This document shows, piece after piece, positions 6,199 to 12,400 of a stretch of 13,294 nucleotides of DNA (position 1 is the stretch's first letter; each line of letters opens with the position of its first letter). The stretch spans positions 1 through 13,294 of the forward strand of contig DAIELO010000013.1 in assembly GCA_027341705.1 (NCBI GenBank), in the 5' to 3' direction. The translations under genes were made by a program, and so were the position numbers. A model generated the notes under the pieces. It had not been told where the DNA came from and made no database searches. It saw only the letters and a program-made list of their open reading frames with translations. This stretch comes from Caryophanales bacterium (lineage in GTDB: Bacteria; Bacillota; Bacilli; Alicyclobacillales; SLC66).

Positions 6199-7836
6199 AT
6201 GCGCGAGGATGCAACAGGTAAATTTGGCCGCGGCGCTTCCATCATGGTGGCATCCGTGTTTATTGCTAAACTGCTCGGCCTGCTCATCGTCGTGCCCTTA
6301 CAAAACATTATCGGTGGGTATGCCTACGGGATTTACCGCATCGCTTATCCCTTGTATACGATTATGCTAACCTTATCCACCATTGGATTCCCACTCGCAC
6401 TTTCTAAGACGATCAGTCAACTTTCCGCTGCAGGCAAGCACAAAGAAGCGTACGGTACCTTTCGCATCATTGGCCGTTTTATGCTCATCTTTGGCATTAT
6501 CGCTTTCTTGCTCATGTGGTTTGGCGCTTCCCTGTATTTAAAACTATCTTTACCCCAACACTCCGAATCTCTAGAAGCAGCTGCGTTACCCGCAATTCAC
6601 GCATTAGCCCCCGCACTGTTACTGCTACCTTTTATCAGCATTGAAAGGGGATATCTTCAAGGGTACCTGCGCCTAGAAGCTTCCGGTGCCTCGCAAGTAG
6701 TCGATCAAATTGGCCGTGTCGCTTTTATTCTTGTCGGTACCCTGGTCGCAACCTATATTGGCTACAATCCTTCTACGAAAGCAGCAATCGCCACTTTTGG
6801 CGCGACCATTGGCGTCATTGGCGCTTTTGTACTGCTGCGTAGCGCCGTTCGCAAATTGCGCAAAGAATATGCACGCAAGTCTAGGTTTTCACCACCAGTA
6901 CAATTACGATCTGCAGATGTACTGAAAAATTTGTTTGTTTATGCCCTACCCATTGCCTCAGGAACACTCGTGCTGCCATTGTCCCAAGCCATTGACGCAT
7001 TTACCATCCCGCGGTTAATGGTAGCAAACGGCGCTTCCATGGTGCAGGCCATCATCGATTATGGCATTTATACAGGAGAGGCCCTAATTCTCATGCAACT
7101 TCCACTCTCGTTTGCCAATGCCATTGGCGCTTCTATTATGCCTGCGCTGACAGCATCACGCGCGACAGGTAACAAAAACATGACGAAATTGCGATTACAA
7201 ACGGCATTGAAAATGATGACCTTCATCACGTTTCCTGCCGCCATCACACTATGCATATTAGCCAAACCCATAAATATTACTTTGTTTTCAAGCGATGCAG
7301 GTACAGACGCCATTGCCATTGCTGGAATTATGAGTATTTTTAGCGCACTTGAATTAGTGTCTACGTATATACTGCAAGGCTATGACCGATTTTACCGTCC
7401 CGTGACTCACATGGGTATTGGACTCATCATCAAACTTGGATTAAATATTATGCTGATCCCAAAGCTAGGAATTAACGGCGCAGCCATTGCCAGTACCATC
7501 GGATACCTAATCTCTTCATGGCTCAACATGAGAAGTGTTCGTCGCTTCTCTGGGGTACACATTAGCTTCCCCAGTATGGCTTGGCGTCCACTCGCGGCCT
7601 CCATCATTGTCGGCGCGTGGTTTTTACTGTTGTTACGAGGAATTCAAGTGCTACACACATGGCAACCGCAGATTGCCGCTATGCGCATCATGTCACTCTT
7701 TGAAATATTGATCGGGCTATTCGTCGGTGCCCCCATTTATTTGTTTTTTGCCTTACGCCTAAAAGCCGTGTCCGGAGACGAGCTATCTCGTATGCCGCTT
7801 GTCGGCAAACTCTTGGTTCGCCGCAGCCACGTTTAA
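6199..7836 (+). CDS. MOP-superfamily lipid/oligosaccharide flippase (SpoVB / MurJ-YtgP type)
   Basis: Polytopic membrane protein of the polysaccharide-biosynthesis/MurJ/SpoVB group, which flips lipid-linked cell-wall or polysaccharide precursors across the membrane. Seen in 545 aa: an N-terminus typical of the group (FGRGASIMVASVFIAKLLGL, with GGYAYGIYRIAYPLYTIML just after), an estimated 13-14 hydrophobic segments, short basic cytoplasmic loops (RKLRKEYARKSR near residue 213-224), and a central repeat of the fold in NLFVYALPIASGTLVLPLSQAID. The length suits YtgP/MurJ (about 544 aa) slightly better than SpoVB (about 518 aa), so a peptidoglycan lipid II flippase and a spore-cortex flippase are both possible. 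It is the only complete plus-strand gene in the window and converges on bofA, sharing stop-codon bases. Start ATG 6199 follows AAGGAG by 8 bases. Confidence 0.88.
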   Translation: MREDATGKFGRGASIMVASVFIAKLLGLLIVVPLQNIIGGYAYGIYRIAYPLYTIMLTLSTIGFPLALSKTISQLSAAGKHKEAYGTFRIIGRFMLIFGIIAFLLMWFGASLYLKLSLPQHSESLEAAALPAIHALAPALLLLPFISIERGYLQGYLRLEASGASQVVDQIGRVAFILVGTLVATYIGYNPSTKAAIATFGATIGVIGAFVLLRSAVRKLRKEYARKSRFSPPVQLRSADVLKNLFVYALPIASGTLVLPLSQAIDAFTIPRLMVANGASMVQAIIDYGIYTGEALILMQLPLSFANAIGASIMPALTASRATGNKNMTKLRLQTALKMMTFITFPAAITLCILAKPINITLFSSDAGTDAIAIAGIMSIFSALELVSTYILQGYDRFYRPVTHMGIGLIIKLGLNIMLIPKLGINGAAIASTIGYLISSWLNMRSVRRFSGVHISFPSMAWRPLAASIIVGAWFLLLLRGIQVLHTWQPQIAAMRIMSLFEILIGLFVGAPIYLFFALRLKAVSGDELSRMPLVGKLLVRRSHV

Positions 7837-8015
7837 AGAACCCACTTTTGAATGGCCGCAAGCGCTACTACACCTGGCCATCCTAATACTGCAGTCACCC
7901 CTAAGGTCCCTCCATTAACAGGTATATGCAGACCCGCAGTTTTGCCTAAATAATCAGTCAACAATAAGACACTTCCACCAATCAACAAATTGCGTAGCAT
8001 TCCGCGTAGCATCAC
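7833..8015 (-). CDS. bofA: Pro-sigma-K processing inhibitor BofA
   Basis: BofA is an integral membrane protein of the mother-cell-derived membrane around the forespore. With SpoIVFA it holds the SpoIVFB protease inactive until the sigma-K checkpoint opens. Seen: two hydrophobic segments (about residues 9-20 and 38-56), and between and within them the family pattern IPVN (31-34) then LGWPGVVAL (44-52), matching the usual P-x-N ... LGxPG core. At 60 aa it is shorter than B. subtilis BofA (87 aa), mostly at the N-terminus. GTG 8015 sits 7 bases after GGAG; ATG 8012 is equally possible. It lies downstream of yaaL, as in B. subtilis. The stop codon interlocks with that of the converging flippase gene. 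Confidence 0.87.
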   Translation of the reverse strand: MMLRGMLRNLLIGGSVLLLTDYLGKTAGLHIPVNGGTLGVTAVLGWPGVVALAAIQKWVL

Positions 8016-8046
8016 CGTTCATCTCCATTCCATGTCCCTCTCATGA

Positions 8047-8316
8047 TCACAGTGAGGCTGTCTTGATTACACCATTAAACGCTACCGCTAGATGCCTGCG
8101 ACGAGCGATGCGCAACAATCCTTCATAACGTTTTTCTGCAGCGATCAACAGGTAAATAGCATCATCGACAGATTCCGAATCTAGCGCCTGATTAAAATGA
8201 TGCACGGCCAGTTGCCATGCTTCATAGGCATCATCGAGGTCTTGAAGAAACTGCACATTTTCTAGTTCTTCTTTTTCAAGCTGGCGTCTCCTATATGCGT
8301 TCAGCCTGTCCCCCAT
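8047..8316 (-). CDS. yaaL: YaaL family protein (DUF2508)
   Basis: Small charged helical protein of the DUF2508/YaaL family, of unknown function and conserved between recR and bofA in Bacillales, exactly its place here. The 89-aa sequence begins with a basic stretch (RLNAYRRRQLEKEE), followed by an acidic helix and the conserved-looking AEKRYEGLLRIARRRH segment (about residues 60-75), comparable to AEAKYMFLLREAKHR in B. subtilis YaaL (from memory). ATG 8316 is preferred to GTG 8319 because GAGG lies seven bases upstream. It probably forms a two-gene transcript with bofA, which begins about 30 bases downstream. Confidence 0.8.
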   Translation of the reverse strand: MGDRLNAYRRRQLEKEELENVQFLQDLDDAYEAWQLAVHHFNQALDSESVDDAIYLLIAAEKRYEGLLRIARRRHLAVAFNGVIKTASL

Positions 8317-8354
8317 CACTCACCCTCTACTTTCATCACACACTAAATTAGTAG

Positions 8355-8386
8355 AGTATAGTCATGAGGAACCTCCATTATGACAA
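8355..8386 (-). promoter_or_regulatory. yaaL-bofA promoter with 20-bp spacer and centred palindrome
   Basis: Minus strand: TTGTCA (8386-8381), 20 bases, TATACT (8360-8355). The spacer contains the perfect palindrome GAGGTTCCTC exactly in its middle, flanked by GTCAT and ATGAC arms. Both hexamers are 5/6 matches, but the spacing is too long for unaided sigma-A. That geometry is typical of MerR-family activated promoters. The leader would be about 30 bases. Confidence 0.5.
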
Positions 8387-8395
8387 AAGAACGCA

Positions 8396-8430
8396 CAAAA
8401 ATATCGGCGTCCTAAATCGGACGCCGATAT
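8396..8430 (-). terminator. Intrinsic terminator of the dnaX-ybaB-recR unit
   Basis: Minus strand: ATATCGGCGTCC (8430-8419), loop GATTTA, GGACGCCGATAT (8412-8401), then TTTT. This is a 12-pair perfect stem. The left arm and loop are the last recR codons (Y-R-R-P-I) and the stop TAG at 8414-8412 lies at the loop/right-arm junction. Confidence 0.92.
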
Positions 8431-9014
8431 TCAAAAGCTCTAGCAAGTGTCATTTCATCAGCATATTCCAGATCCCCACCCACAGGCAAGCCATGTCCAA
8501 GGCGCGTCACTGTCAGCGATTCAAAGTGGTGAACCAACTTTGCCACATAGTGCGCAGTAGCCTCTCCTTCCATCGTGGAATCAGTAGCAATAATCAATTC
8601 TTTCACTTGCTCGTCAGCTAAGCGCTGCAACAACTCGCGCACGTGTAATTGATCAGGCCCAATCCCATCGATGGGAGAAATGACACCACCAAGCACATGG
8701 TAGACACCTTGATAGCTTTGCATGCGTTCTAGTGACACGACATCTCGTGTATCACCAACTAAACAAATGGTACTGTGATCCCTGTCCGAATCAGCACAGT
8801 TCGCACACGGCACCTCATCTGTCCAGGCACAGCAAATGGGACACTCCGTCAATTTCTCCTTGATGTCATAGAGCGCCTGAATCAGTTCTTGGAGTCCGTT
8901 GTCTGACATTGTTAAGACATGAAAGGCAAGCCTCTGAGCCGTCTTTGGACCAATACCTGGCAACCTGTTAAACTGTTCCAGAAGATCCGCAATCGGTTTT
9001 GGAAACCCACTCAT
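8412..9014 (-). CDS. recR: Recombination mediator RecR
   Basis: RecR acts with RecO (and RecF) to load RecA onto SSB-coated DNA in gap and break repair. Seen in 200 aa: the helix-hairpin-helix LPGIGPKTAQRLAFHVL (18-34); a four-cysteine zinc site at C58/C61 and C70/C73; a Toprim domain beginning ICLVGDTRDV (83-92), with YHVLGGVISPIDGIGP (105-120); and the C-terminal signature HGLPVGGDLEYADEMTL (174-190). Length equals the family norm of about 198-200. ATG 9014 overlaps the ybaB stop as TGATG with no Shine-Dalgarno, so it is probably translated by coupling; the TTG at 9017 is an unlikely alternative. The final codons double as half of the terminator. Confidence 0.97.
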   Translation of the reverse strand: MSGFPKPIADLLEQFNRLPGIGPKTAQRLAFHVLTMSDNGLQELIQALYDIKEKLTECPICCAWTDEVPCANCADSDRDHSTICLVGDTRDVVSLERMQSYQGVYHVLGGVISPIDGIGPDQLHVRELLQRLADEQVKELIIATDSTMEGEATAHYVAKLVHHFESLTVTRLGHGLPVGGDLEYADEMTLARAFEYRRPI

Positions 9015-9325
9015 CAAAAAATTCCAGGCATATTAAGCCCTTTGGTGTATTTGCCCATGTGATTTTCTGCCAAAACCTCTGCCTTACCTTCCGCATCACG
9101 TAACGCCGTCAACATCAAATCTTCCAACATCTCAACATCCCCTGGATCTACCACTTCAGGATTGATCTTGATCTGCTGCACCTTGCGATGACCATTCACC
9201 GCAATTTCAATCGCGCCGCCTCCCGCAGTGCCAGTTACGGTCATGGTCTCCAATTCTTCTTGCGCGCGCGCCATGTCTTCTTGTAATTTTTTTGCCTGTT
9301 TCATCAATTGATTCATATTTTTCAC
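9014..9325 (-). CDS. ybaB: YbaB/EbfC family nucleoid-associated protein
   Basis: Small dimeric DNA-binding protein conserved between dnaX and recR across bacteria; proposed roles are nucleoid association and transcription modulation. The 103-aa sequence has the usual layout: a basic N-terminal helix (NQLMKQAKKLQEDMARAQEEL), a central beta sheet containing VTGTAGGGAIEIAVNGHRKVQQIKI (residues 30-54), and a C-terminal helix (MLEDLMLTALRDAEGKAEVLAE). GTG 9325 is chosen because GGAGA lies eight bases upstream; ATG 9316 (residue 4) is possible but poorly spaced. The ribosome site is built from the end of dnaX, and only three bases separate the two genes. Confidence 0.95.
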   Translation of the reverse strand: MKNMNQLMKQAKKLQEDMARAQEELETMTVTGTAGGGAIEIAVNGHRKVQQIKINPEVVDPGDVEMLEDLMLTALRDAEGKAEVLAENHMGKYTKGLNMPGIF

Positions 9326-9328
9326 TAG

Positions 9329-11005
9329 TTATCTCTCCGTTTCATCCACAAATTCAATTCGATCCTCACCAAACCAACTGATCACTTGCTCAACCCACGG
9401 TTCTTGCGTCGTCGGTGTTTGTTCAGAAGAGGGGGAACCCGCCTTTACGCTCTCCCACTCTTTTGCGTGCACCGCATGAAGCTTAATCGGGATCTGGAAC
9501 ATCGCCTGAAGCACGCCCTCAATCGTCTCCAAATGAGGGGAACGCATTACCGTTTCTGCGTGTAACTCGCTTTGAAAAACAGTAATCAACTGGCGTTGAC
9601 GCAAACCCTCCGGGGTACCAGCGTACAGCCAAGCTCGCGTTTGGACACTGTGTTTCTTCACCTCTTCAAGCACAGCTTGCCATTCATTTTGAATTTTCGC
9701 AAGTAGTCTACTCTCATCATCGCTAACTTTTTCATTGACTAGTTTAGCAGTGGCGGTCTTCGTCTGTTTCATCGCTGACATTGGATTTGCTTTCGCAGCA
9801 CGGTCAACCTCTGGGGCAGGCCTATTGTCGTATGTAGCTAATTGCCTTTCCAATTTTGTCACCCGTTCTGTCAATGCTTGCACAACAGGCGTAAGATCAG
9901 TACGCAAAGGCTCACTATGATCTGTGACCGTCGCAATAGACAGCAGTCCTACTTCTATATATAATCGCGATTGTGTCTGAAATCGTAGCTCCGTCTGCCA
10001 CTTAATCAAGGTGTCCACCAATTGCAATAATGCGTCGATCTCCATGCTTTGAACTACCACGCGAAATGTAGGGTCAAATTTCTCCCGATCCTTGGTCTCT
10101 TCCACTGTCACTTGTTTTTTTAATAAAATAGCATCTCGACTATAAGCCAGCACATCCGTTAACAACATTAACGGGTCCGTCCCTTTTTGCCACAAATCAT
10201 TTAAGTGGCTTAACAGTGCAGCGTGATCGCGTTGCAAGACATAGCGCAGCAACACGCCAATTTGCTCACTTGGCACCCCGCCTGCCACTGCAGCCACTGA
10301 TTCCACACTAATGGCTCCGTCCGCATAAGCGAGCGTTTGGTCAAAAAGAGACAACGCATCTCTCAGCCCACCTTCAGCCGCGCGGGCAACATACCAAAGC
10401 GCAGGCTCTTCCACGCGAAGTTCCAAATTTTGTGCCACTGTGCGAAGTCGCTCCACGATCAATTCACTGGCAATACGGCCAAAATCAAAACGTTGACAAC
10501 GAGACGCAATGGTCGCAGGCACTTTGTGAATCTCCGTAGTTGCTAAGATAAATAAACAATAGGAAGGGGGCTCTTCGATGGTTTTTAATAAAGCGTTAAA
10601 TGCTTCTGGTGTGAGCATGTGGACTTCATCAATGATGTACACCTTACGCTTCACCTCAGCGGGTGTGTACTGCACTTGATCAAGTAACGCCCGAATTTCA
10701 TCAATGCCACGGTTAGAAGCCGCGTCCATTTCTACTACGTCCACGACTCGGCCTTCCCGTATACCAAGGCAAGATGGACACACATTACATGGTTCCACAC
10801 CTTGTGGGTGCTCACAATTAATAGCCCTGGCCAGTATTTTTGCCAACGTGGTCTTCCCTGTGCCACGTGGTCCTGAAAATAGATAGGCATGTGCTAATTT
10901 GTCTAGTCTAAGCGCATTCATCAATGTAGTGACAATATGAGCTTGACCGACCACCTCAGCAAAAGTTTGTGGTCTCCATTCTCGATACAGCGCCGTGTAT
11001 GTCAT
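9329..11005 (-). CDS. dnaX: DNA polymerase III subunit gamma/tau
   Basis: ATPase subunit of the clamp loader; the tau C-terminus ties the loader to the polymerase and helicase. Seen in 558 aa: N-terminal TYTALYREWRPQTFAEVVGQ; P-loop GPRGTGKT (45-52); zinc-binding cysteines at about 64, 73, 76 and 79; Walker B IIDEVH (124-129); sensor 1 LATTEIHK (154-161); and SRCQRFDF (168-175), which carries the arginine finger. A variable, Lys/Glu-rich linker follows from about residue 375, then a tau-type C-terminus. Length is close to B. subtilis DnaX (563 aa). ATG 11005 lies 8 bases after GGGAG and is preferred over GTG 11014. The start is coupled to the end of the kinase gene. An in-frame A7 tract at codons 295-297 is noted separately. 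Confidence 0.97.
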   Translation of the reverse strand: MTYTALYREWRPQTFAEVVGQAHIVTTLMNALRLDKLAHAYLFSGPRGTGKTTLAKILARAINCEHPQGVEPCNVCPSCLGIREGRVVDVVEMDAASNRGIDEIRALLDQVQYTPAEVKRKVYIIDEVHMLTPEAFNALLKTIEEPPSYCLFILATTEIHKVPATIASRCQRFDFGRIASELIVERLRTVAQNLELRVEEPALWYVARAAEGGLRDALSLFDQTLAYADGAISVESVAAVAGGVPSEQIGVLLRYVLQRDHAALLSHLNDLWQKGTDPLMLLTDVLAYSRDAILLKKQVTVEETKDREKFDPTFRVVVQSMEIDALLQLVDTLIKWQTELRFQTQSRLYIEVGLLSIATVTDHSEPLRTDLTPVVQALTERVTKLERQLATYDNRPAPEVDRAAKANPMSAMKQTKTATAKLVNEKVSDDESRLLAKIQNEWQAVLEEVKKHSVQTRAWLYAGTPEGLRQRQLITVFQSELHAETVMRSPHLETIEGVLQAMFQIPIKLHAVHAKEWESVKAGSPSSEQTPTTQEPWVEQVISWFGEDRIEFVDETER

Positions 11006-11010
11006 CAATG

Positions 11011-12135
11011 TCACTCCCTGACTATGGGGGGGAGCAACACGGAGAACGTCGTTCCATACCCTTTAGAGTTGACGCGAATATTACCGCCAAATTCATGAAT
11101 GTTACGCTGGCAAATGGCCAGTCCTAACCCGGTTCCCTGTTCCTTTGTCGTAAAAAATGCATCAAAAATGCGATCCAAAAGATAAGAGGGAATTCCCGGC
11201 CCTGTATCAGAAACATCAATTTTAACTACATTTTCAAACGTGTCGTAACTTGTGGAGAGCGTTAATGTTCCCCCATTCTCCATTGCATCAATGGCGTTAC
11301 GAATGAGATTAACTAACACTTGCTTAAACATATTGAGATCCAATTTCACTTGCGGAATTTCACCTAATTGAAACTGTATCTGAATGTTGTGCATCCTAGC
11401 ATCTGATTCATGGAGAAGCCCCAGATCTTTGACAACAGTATTGACATCATCGTTCACCAGTACAATTTCCAAAGGTTTTGACAACAGCAGCACTCGATTC
11501 AATAATTCATTCACCCGATCAATTTCCTCAAGGATCAAATCAGCATAACTTTTCTCTTTATTCCACCCCTCACGCTCTAGATCTCGCATGAGCAACTGCA
11601 AAAACCCGCGAATAGAAGTCAGTGGATTGCGAATTTCATGTGCGATTCCGGCTGCCATTTTGCCAATCGTCGTCAAGCGATCATTGCGTAATAAATCAGT
11701 TTCTAATTGAATTAAATGATTGATCTCTCGAAAAATAAAGACAGTCCCCAAATGCGTTCCGTCTTTTTTCACCGAATGCGCGTCTACTAAAATATTCACT
11801 GAGCGGTCTATGCGCTCAAAATAAAGTAAGCGCGATCGATATTCCTGCTGTTCCATCACGGTGCTCGACATCAAGGAGAGAAGTTCCGGATATGAAGCGA
11901 ATACTGGAGCTAATTCTACTAAGCAATCCTGATAAGGGACTTGAAAAAGCTTGGCACAAGCCTGATTCAATTCTATGTACGTCATTTCACCGATCGTAAA
12001 CGCAAAAGCAATTGGATAGGCAGTAGCGATCCATTGTAAGATGTCTATCATCGCTCGATGGTGTTCTTCCATCTCGTATTCATTGATGCCAAGTGTTTCA
12101 AAAAGCTTTTGAAGTTCAAATGGTGAACAGACCAT
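11011..12135 (-). CDS. Soluble PAS-domain sensor histidine kinase, sporulation-kinase type
   Basis: Cytoplasmic histidine kinase of 374 aa without membrane segments. A PAS-like sensor domain covers about residues 28-140, for instance ELNQACAKLFQV and GTVFIFREI. The dimerisation/phosphoacceptor helix has the H-box AAGIAHEIRNPLTSIRGF with H166. The ATPase domain has the N-box NLIRNAIDAM (276-285), G1 DTGPGI (310-315), F-box IFDAFFTTK and G2 GTGLGLAI. The GIAHEIRNPLTSIRGFLQLL block is like that of Bacillus sporulation kinases (KinA/KinE type), which phosphorylate Spo0F, so a phosphorelay input is the likeliest role, by family only. No response regulator is adjacent. ATG 12135 follows AAGGAGA closely. 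It starts just 21 bases after the SRP RNA and overlaps the ribosome site of dnaX. An unusual neighbour for dnaX. Confidence 0.9.
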   Translation of the reverse strand: MVCSPFELQKLFETLGINEYEMEEHHRAMIDILQWIATAYPIAFAFTIGEMTYIELNQACAKLFQVPYQDCLVELAPVFASYPELLSLMSSTVMEQQEYRSRLLYFERIDRSVNILVDAHSVKKDGTHLGTVFIFREINHLIQLETDLLRNDRLTTIGKMAAGIAHEIRNPLTSIRGFLQLLMRDLEREGWNKEKSYADLILEEIDRVNELLNRVLLLSKPLEIVLVNDDVNTVVKDLGLLHESDARMHNIQIQFQLGEIPQVKLDLNMFKQVLVNLIRNAIDAMENGGTLTLSTSYDTFENVVKIDVSDTGPGIPSYLLDRIFDAFFTTKEQGTGLGLAICQRNIHEFGGNIRVNSKGYGTTFSVLLPPIVRE

Positions 12136-12156
12136 AGACTTCTCTCCTTAGAAAAT

Positions 12157-12300
12157 CGGCTGAACTCTCAGCGCCATCGGGTTAGGCGAAACTGCGGCAC
12201 CCGAAAGGTTTCCCTAAGTGCTGCTTCCGTCAGGATCTGACACGGTTCGAGAGCTCCCGTCGCGCAGGACCCAACCCAATGAACGCTGAGACTTCAGCCG
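12157..12300 (-). ncRNA. ffs: Signal recognition particle RNA (compact, about 144 nt)
   Basis: Scaffold RNA that binds Ffh in the signal recognition particle for co-translational membrane targeting. On the minus strand the ends pair as CGGCTGAA with TTCAGCCG, continued by CTCAGCG with CGCTGAG and GGGTT with AACCC, giving one long hairpin. The apex has the domain-IV/helix-8 signature GTCAGATCCTGACGGAAGCA (G to A change in the usual GTCAGGTCC). Flanks TCCTGCGCGACGGGAGCTC and GGGTGCCGCAG also match the bacterial SRP pattern. In B. subtilis the scr RNA gene also lies between tadA and dnaX, but is about 270 nt with an Alu domain. Here the tRNA begins ten bases upstream, so no room exists for helices 2-4. 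Confidence 0.92.
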
Positions 12301-12310
12301 AAAATAAAAA

Positions 12311-12400
12311 TGGCGGAGAGGGTGGGATTCGAACCCACGAGCCCCGCAAAGGGCTACTCGCTTTCGAGGCGAGCTCCTTCGACCACTCGGACACCTCTCC
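12311..12400 (-). tRNA. tRNA-Ser (anticodon CGA)
   Basis: Full cloverleaf on the minus strand: acceptor GGAGAGG/CCTCTCC, G discriminator and an encoded CCA (12313-12311). The D arm is TCC...GGA, the anticodon stem CTCGC/GCGAG with loop CTCGAAA gives anticodon CGA (decodes UCG), the long class-II variable arm contains GCCC/GGGC, and the T arm is GTGGG TTCGAAT CCCAC. The long variable arm confirms serine. Its first 47 bases are also the last codons of the tadA reading frame. It is followed after 10 bases by the SRP RNA, so both are probably processed from one transcript. Confidence 0.98.

Noticed and set aside
6116..6370. 84-codon plus frame starting before the flippase
   Set aside because: It begins in the tandem-repeat/promoter region and runs out of frame through the flippase N-terminus; no Shine-Dalgarno is present.
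7068..7607. Minus-strand open frames of 83 and 66 codons opposite the flippase
   Set aside because: They mirror hydrophobic codons of the flippase and have no ribosome site or family pattern.
8341..8351. Short inverted repeat ACTAA-A-TTAGT in the yaaL leader
   Set aside because: Only five AT-rich pairs with a one-base loop, too weak to call an operator or hairpin.
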